Positions 5,795 through 9,075 of a stretch of 9,075 nucleotides of DNA are shown here, one piece after another. Source of the stretch: Gammaproteobacteria bacterium (GTDB taxonomy: Bacteria; Pseudomonadota; Gammaproteobacteria; Arenicellales; Arenicellaceae); contig JAUHZM010000109.1 in NCBI GenBank assembly GCA_030426005.1, positions 1 through 9,075 on the forward strand, read 5' to 3'. Every line of letters starts with the position of its first letter. Positions within the stretch are counted from its first letter, which is position 1. The notes below the pieces were generated by a model that saw only the letters and a list, made by a program, of their open reading frames with translations, made no database searches and had not been told where the DNA came from. The position numbers and the translations under genes were made by a program.

Positions 5795-6928
5795 ATGTCT
5801 GTGGTGATTCTGGGCAGCGGCCAACTGGCCAAAATGCTCGCTGAAGCTGGGAACGAAATCGGCATTTCCTCAACGTTTGTGGTTCAACACGGTGTCTCAG
5901 CCGATCCGGTTGCGGGGTTGGGTAAGGTGCGCCGACACGACTCAGATGACGAAGCACGCGAGTGTATGGCTTCCCTACCTGACGTCGCGGCAGTCACTGT
6001 CGAAACTGAGAATACGGCCAGTAGTTTACTCAGCTTGCTGAGTGAATCTTATCCAGTACGCCCAAACACAGCCTGCGTAGTTGCCTGCCAGAATCGTGAA
6101 CACGAGCGTCAACTGTTAGACCACCTCGACATTCCAACCGCGCCGCACACTGTGGCACGCGAGTTCAATGAGCTCTCATCCGCGGTCGAAAAAATCGGAT
6201 TTCCGTTAGTGCTGAAAACCTTGTCAGAAGGTTATGACGGCAAAGGGCAATGGGTTGTGGATTCTGCCGAAGAATGGGAATCATTCGATCAATCCACCCT
6301 GACTCTGCCATTACTGGTTGAGAAAAAAATCGACTTTATACGCGAAATATCACTGATCGGTGTGCGCACACCAGCAGGTGAAATTCGATTTTATCCGCCT
6401 GCCGAGAACATCCATATTGGTGGCATTCTGATCGCTTCCTTTGCGCCAGCGGCCAACTTTTCTGACAAAATTTTGCAACAAGCGGAAGCCAATCTAACCA
6501 AGTTGATGGAACACCTTGATTATCAAGGCGTGATGGCCATGGAGTGCTTCCAAACTGCCGACGGCTTGCTGGTGAATGAATTGGCGCCACGCGTGCACAA
6601 CAGTGGCCACTGGACAATGGACAGCGACGTCACGTCCCAGTTCGAAAACCACATGCGTGCCATAACGGGCCAAGAACTCGGGCCGACACAGACGCAAAAG
6701 CACACCCTGATGCTCAATATCCTCGGGGAAATACCAGCGACGCTCACAGCGGCACCCGAGCCGTTTTCCCTGTATGACTACCGCAAGTCCGCACGCCCGG
6801 GGCGCAAAGTTGGACATTTAAATCTGCAGTATTCGGACTCCAAATCTTTGCTCTCCGCGCTGCAATCTTTGGCCAAGGTTTGGCCTAACGAACTCGTGGA
6901 AACGCTGATCACTCAAATTAAGGATTGA
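5795..6928 (+). CDS. purK: 5-(carboxyamino)imidazole ribonucleotide synthase (PurK)
   Basis: PurK uses ATP and bicarbonate to carboxylate AIR to N5-CAIR, the unstable substrate of PurE. The 377 residues are close to the family's usual length (about 355-380). It is an ATP-grasp enzyme. The N-terminal domain has the loop ILGSGQLAKML (5-15; the usual form is GGGQLGRM, so this copy is a variant) and VETENT (69-74). The ATP-grasp core has GYDGKGQ (146-152), LLVEKKIDF with the adenine-contacting Glu (about 173-181), and the magnesium/substrate motif NELAPRVHNSGHWTMD (261-276). The C-terminal domain ends with the typical RPGRKVGHLNL (334-344). The ATG at 5795 is 5 bases after the purE stop; GGA inside the purE end acts as a weak ribosome site. 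Together with purE it forms one operon. Confidence 0.96.
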   Translation: MSVVILGSGQLAKMLAEAGNEIGISSTFVVQHGVSADPVAGLGKVRRHDSDDEARECMASLPDVAAVTVETENTASSLLSLLSESYPVRPNTACVVACQNREHERQLLDHLDIPTAPHTVAREFNELSSAVEKIGFPLVLKTLSEGYDGKGQWVVDSAEEWESFDQSTLTLPLLVEKKIDFIREISLIGVRTPAGEIRFYPPAENIHIGGILIASFAPAANFSDKILQQAEANLTKLMEHLDYQGVMAMECFQTADGLLVNELAPRVHNSGHWTMDSDVTSQFENHMRAITGQELGPTQTQKHTLMLNILGEIPATLTAAPEPFSLYDYRKSARPGRKVGHLNLQYSDSKSLLSALQSLAKVWPNELVETLITQIKD

Positions 6929-6942
6929 AGCTTACACGCCAT

Positions 6943-6988
6943 TCCGACACATTGAGACCATGGTCGGATTGCACACATGGTGTGTTGC
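6943..6988 (+). other. Two adjacent bulged hairpins after purK
   Basis: TCCGAC (6943-6948) pairs with GTCGGA (6963-6968), extended by CAT/ATG after one bulged base. Next, GCACACA (6971-6977) pairs with TGTGT-T-GC (6981-6988), with one bulged T and a 3-base loop. They begin 15 bases after the purK stop. There is no T-run, so this is at best a weak or rho-assisted end of the purEK transcript (inference). Confidence 0.35.
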
Positions 6989-7034
6989 GTTCGATGATAG
7001 CCCACACTACTATGGTTCCTAGGGGAATGCAGGG

Positions 7035-7064
7035 TTGCAGACCTCATGGGGTAGCTAATAATAA
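7035..7064 (+). promoter_or_regulatory. Weak candidate promoter of the porin gene
   Basis: TTGCAG (7035-7040) and TAATAA (7059-7064) are 18 bases apart in an AT-rich stretch just upstream of the porin. A -10 at this place leaves a very short leader. A promoter is expected here, because purK ends 160 bases upstream and the region between holds hairpins, but the exact boxes are uncertain. Confidence 0.3.
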
Positions 7065-7076
7065 TTTACAAAAATT

Positions 7077-7081
7077 GAAGG
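7077..7081 (+). promoter_or_regulatory. Ribosome binding site of the porin gene
   Basis: GAAGG is followed by 7 bases and then ATG at 7089. This start also gives a proper signal peptide. Confidence 0.65.
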
Positions 7082-7088
7082 TTGAAAG

Positions 7089-8552
7089 ATGAAAATTAAT
7101 CGATGCTTTGTCGCGATGCTCATCGGTGTTTCACTGATGGCATCCAATGCACAAGCGCAGGACGTAGACTTGTCTCAGGTCCTTGAGCGTTTGGAGCGTT
7201 TAGAAAAAGAGAATCAGGAACTGCGTGAGAAATACGACGCGCTTGCAGCTAAAGTAGGCGTTGAAGCGCCGGCTGAAATGGTTGCAGAAGCGCCGAAATT
7301 GGAACCCGAAGGCGCTCAAGAACTGGTTCAATACAATCCGGAATTCGGCTACGATTTTCTGGACCCAACCACCAACATCAATCGCAAACAATTATTCTTA
7401 TTGGATAAACGCCAATCCGGCGAGCTAGCGAAAAGTGTGGTTAACCTACAAGGTGCAGTGACCGCGATTGCGAACTATCAAAGTTCAAATGAACCAAACC
7501 TGTTTGGTTACCTAATGCGTCACCCAACCTCTAACAATCAGGTTGGCACTACCGTCTCCGAGGCGACGATTCATTCAGCACAGCTTGGTTTCACTGCCAC
7601 GATGGGAGACTGGGTAACAGCGTCTGCGGAACTGTTGTTTGACCCTGAGCAAAGCTTTGGGGCTGGCACCAATACCGCATTAACCCGTAATCAGACTCAA
7701 GTGCGTCGTGCCTACGTATTGTTCGGAAACCTCGATGAGTCCCCACTGTATGCCAGTATCGGTAAAATGGCCGTGCCATTTGGTTTGACTGACACAGTGA
7801 ATCCATTCACTGCGTCGACGGTTTGGCACGCCTTCGGTGGTCTAGCGAACGGTGCCACATTTGGTTACCAGAAAGACGGTTTAAACCTAGCCGCCATGGC
7901 CATCCAAGGTGGTTCTCAATTCCGTTCAGCAAATACACCGGTCGACGGTACAGCCGTGCCAAGCAAGCTCAATAACTACGCATTAGATGCGAGCTATGAG
8001 TTTGGTGCGGGTTCTGATCAAAGCCTGTTACTCGGTGCGTCTTACCAACGTGGTACCGCCTATTGCCAAGGTTTCCCGATTACACACTTTGCGTTGTGTG
8101 AAGAACCAAACGGCGCGTACGATATCTACGCACGCTGGAATTCGCCAGACTGGACAGTTAAGGCTGAATTCGCCAAGACTGAAGACGAATGGCCAGGCAC
8201 ATTCAACCCTGTCATTCCTCAGTTTGCGGCTAGCAAGGTAACCAGCATGGATGTCGGTGTTCAGTACCGCAACGAACTGTTCGGCAAACCGACCGCCTAT
8301 TCTTTTGAGTTTAGTAATTTTGAAGCCGGTCCTGCCGGTGCAGAATGGGAACGCCAAAACCAATGGGTTCTGGGTATCGCCACACGTTTAGCACCGAGTG
8401 TGAAATTGTTCGGCGAGCTGATCAAGGTTGAAGGCTATGCGCCGCTGAACTTCCTGACTGGTGGACACGTGCCAGGCCGACCAGACATTCCAGCCAGTGA
8501 CGCCTCTGCAGACTCAGAAATTCTGATGCTCGGCGTGAACGCTGCGTTTTAG
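7089..8552 (+). CDS. LbtU-like outer-membrane porin (putative siderophore porin family)
   Basis: This encodes 487 residues. A signal peptide is clear: MKINR, a hydrophobic core and probable cleavage after AQA (residue 23). The mature N-terminus carries a heptad-like, charged coiled coil (about 28-56, LERLERLEKENQELREK), which may trimerise or span the periplasm. A Pro/Glu/Ala-rich linker follows (57-78). The rest (about 115-487) shows alternating short beta strands with Trp/Tyr girdles and ends in Phe, the outer-membrane beta-barrel signature. The segments RRAYVLFGNLDESPLYASIGKM (in parts, 206-227), VPFG, and TVWHAFGG through FGYQKDGLNLAAMAIQGG resemble LbtU, the TonB-independent legiobactin receptor of Legionella. 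The pair Cys326/Cys337 could close an extracellular loop. No siderophore genes or clear Fur box are nearby, so the substrate is open. It appears to be a single-gene unit with its own terminator. Confidence 0.78.
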   Translation: MKINRCFVAMLIGVSLMASNAQAQDVDLSQVLERLERLEKENQELREKYDALAAKVGVEAPAEMVAEAPKLEPEGAQELVQYNPEFGYDFLDPTTNINRKQLFLLDKRQSGELAKSVVNLQGAVTAIANYQSSNEPNLFGYLMRHPTSNNQVGTTVSEATIHSAQLGFTATMGDWVTASAELLFDPEQSFGAGTNTALTRNQTQVRRAYVLFGNLDESPLYASIGKMAVPFGLTDTVNPFTASTVWHAFGGLANGATFGYQKDGLNLAAMAIQGGSQFRSANTPVDGTAVPSKLNNYALDASYEFGAGSDQSLLLGASYQRGTAYCQGFPITHFALCEEPNGAYDIYARWNSPDWTVKAEFAKTEDEWPGTFNPVIPQFAASKVTSMDVGVQYRNELFGKPTAYSFEFSNFEAGPAGAEWERQNQWVLGIATRLAPSVKLFGELIKVEGYAPLNFLTGGHVPGRPDIPASDASADSEILMLGVNAAF

Positions 8553-8579
8553 TTGACCAGAGCAGTCTAGGCTCACTCG

Positions 8580-8614
8580 AAAAGCCCCATGCCGGTTTGG
8601 TGTGGGGCTTTTTT
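8580..8614 (+). terminator. Rho-independent terminator of the porin gene
   Basis: AAAAGCCCCA (8580-8589) pairs perfectly with TGGGGCTTTT (8603-8612). Four more inner pairs (two G-U) leave the loop 8594-8598, and the T-run continues to 8614. It begins 27 bases after the porin stop and separates it from the next gene. Confidence 0.92.
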
Positions 8615-8661
8615 GTGACTATTATTCACACCATGAATGTGGCTCAAAATCACCCATTCAT
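8614..8661 (+). promoter_or_regulatory. Two tandem inverted repeats upstream of the HMG-CoA reductase gene
   Basis: TGTGA (8614-8618) is inverted against TCACA (8626-8630) with a 7-base centre, one base more than a standard CRP site. ATGAATG (8633-8639) is inverted against CATTCAT (8655-8661). They sit between the porin terminator and the reductase start, where a promoter and operator are expected. I could not find a convincing -35/-10 pair in 8615-8725. Confidence 0.35.
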
Positions 8662-8725
8662 CGCTACCGTCACTTGAATTGCTCTGTTAACCTAATCCAC
8701 CACGAAAACCAATCAGAGAGCAAAA

Positions 8726-9075
8726 ATGAGCGACAATAATCCTAAGAGCTCTAGTTCGGCACCCAAAATTCCACGCCAGGCGAATAACTATACGCCCGAA
8801 GCGGTCGCCGAACGGCAGCAATTCGTGCATGATCAGACTCAGGTTTCACTTGATCACGTTGGGCATGCTTCACTAGGGCTAGAGAGTCTTGCTGGCAATA
8901 TTGAAAACTACATCGGCGTGGCACAGGTGCCAATTGGTCTGGCCGGTCCACTGCGGATTAATGGTCAGCATGCCGAGGGCGACTTTTACATTCCGATGGC
9001 GACCACCGAAGGCACGCTGGTGGCAAGCTACAGCCGCGGTATGCGGGTATTGTCGGAGCTTGGCGGTGTTAAGAC
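8726..9075 (+). CDS. Hydroxymethylglutaryl-CoA reductase, class I type (3' end missing)
   Basis: The gene starts at ATG 8726, with GAGAG about 5 bases upstream, and runs off the window after 116 codons. HMG-CoA reductase makes mevalonate from HMG-CoA with NAD(P)H. After a polar, Ser/Pro-rich N-terminus (about 1-22), the visible part reaches the substrate-binding start of the catalytic domain: ENYIGVAQVPIGLAGPL (60-76), then IPMATTEGTLVAS (89-101) with Glu95, equivalent to the catalytic Glu of the human enzyme's ATTEG motif, and SRGMR (103-107). Class II bacterial enzymes have EEPS in place of TTEG, so this copy belongs to the class I type known from eukaryotes and archaea. No membrane segment precedes the catalytic domain, so it is likely soluble. 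The catalytic Lys, Asp and His and the NAD(P)-binding part lie beyond the edge. Confidence 0.92.
   Translation, partial: MSDNNPKSSSSAPKIPRQANNYTPEAVAERQQFVHDQTQVSLDHVGHASLGLESLAGNIENYIGVAQVPIGLAGPLRINGQHAEGDFYIPMATTEGTLVASYSRGMRVLSELGGVK

Noticed and set aside
7051..7080. Possible Fur box before the LbtU-like porin (AATAAT-like hexamers)
   Set aside because: Only one or two hexamers resemble the NATWAT unit and three adjacent ones are not present. The AT-rich stretch is equally explained by a -10 region.
8028..8363. Minus-strand open frame inside the porin gene
   Set aside because: It is fully contained in the porin coding sequence, shows no recognisable domain, and no promoter or ribosome site is seen.
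8614..8630. CRP site TGTGA-N-TCACA
   Set aside because: The arms match, but the spacer is 7 bases and not 6, which would put the half-sites out of register. It is kept only as an inverted repeat.
1..9075. Mobile element, CRISPR, toxin-antitoxin or defence island
   Set aside because: No transposase, integrase, terminal repeats, spaced repeats, small paired toxin-antitoxin genes or tRNA-edge signs are visible. Genes are densely packed and base composition looks even by eye.

Overview
The window reads as ordinary chromosomal DNA of a free-living, probably marine, gammaproteobacterium. The evidence is the long E. coli-type QueF, the tight purE-purK pair, an outer-membrane LbtU-like porin ending in Phe, a lipoprotein with a clear lipobox, and balanced GC content by eye. 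A class I-type HMG-CoA reductase start at the right edge would fit a lineage that has taken up mevalonate-pathway genes; an Arenicella-like relative is only a guess. I see no rRNA, tRNA, CRISPR array, insertion sequence, integrase, phage gene or obvious defence system.

Layout, left to right. (1) Bases 1-1371, plus strand: the 3' part of an M28 (carboxypeptidase Q-like) zinc peptidase, an intergenic stem-loop, then a small ABM-fold monooxygenase-like protein. (2) Bases 1368-4743, minus strand, read right to left: DUF819 membrane carrier-like protein, queF, an AraC-family regulator, and a DUF3703 protein. Gaps of 35, 47 and 72 bases would allow one operon. A strong two-part hairpin covers the end of queF just before the AraC gene. 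The DUF3703 gene meets the ABM gene tail to tail with overlapping stop codons. (3) Bases 4744-4851: divergent intergenic region. (4) Bases 4852-5199, plus strand: a small lipoprotein with a perfect EF-hand-like loop. (5) Bases 5313-6928: purE and purK, 5 bases apart, with a candidate promoter upstream. (6) Bases 7089-8552: LbtU-like outer-membrane porin with signal peptide and coiled coil, closed by a strong rho-independent terminator at 8580-8614. (7) Bases 8726-9075: N-terminal part of class I-type HMG-CoA reductase, cut by the window edge.

The clear metabolic units are purEK, which performs the two-step carboxylation of AIR in de novo purine synthesis, and queF, which makes preQ1 for tRNA queuosine. 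The other genes look like independent housekeeping or accessory transcription units. No intergenic stretch exceeds about 175 bases. I do not find a convincing new multi-gene system. The best leads are the class I HMG-CoA reductase in this setting, the DUF819-queF-AraC cluster with its hairpin, and the EF-hand-bearing lipoprotein.
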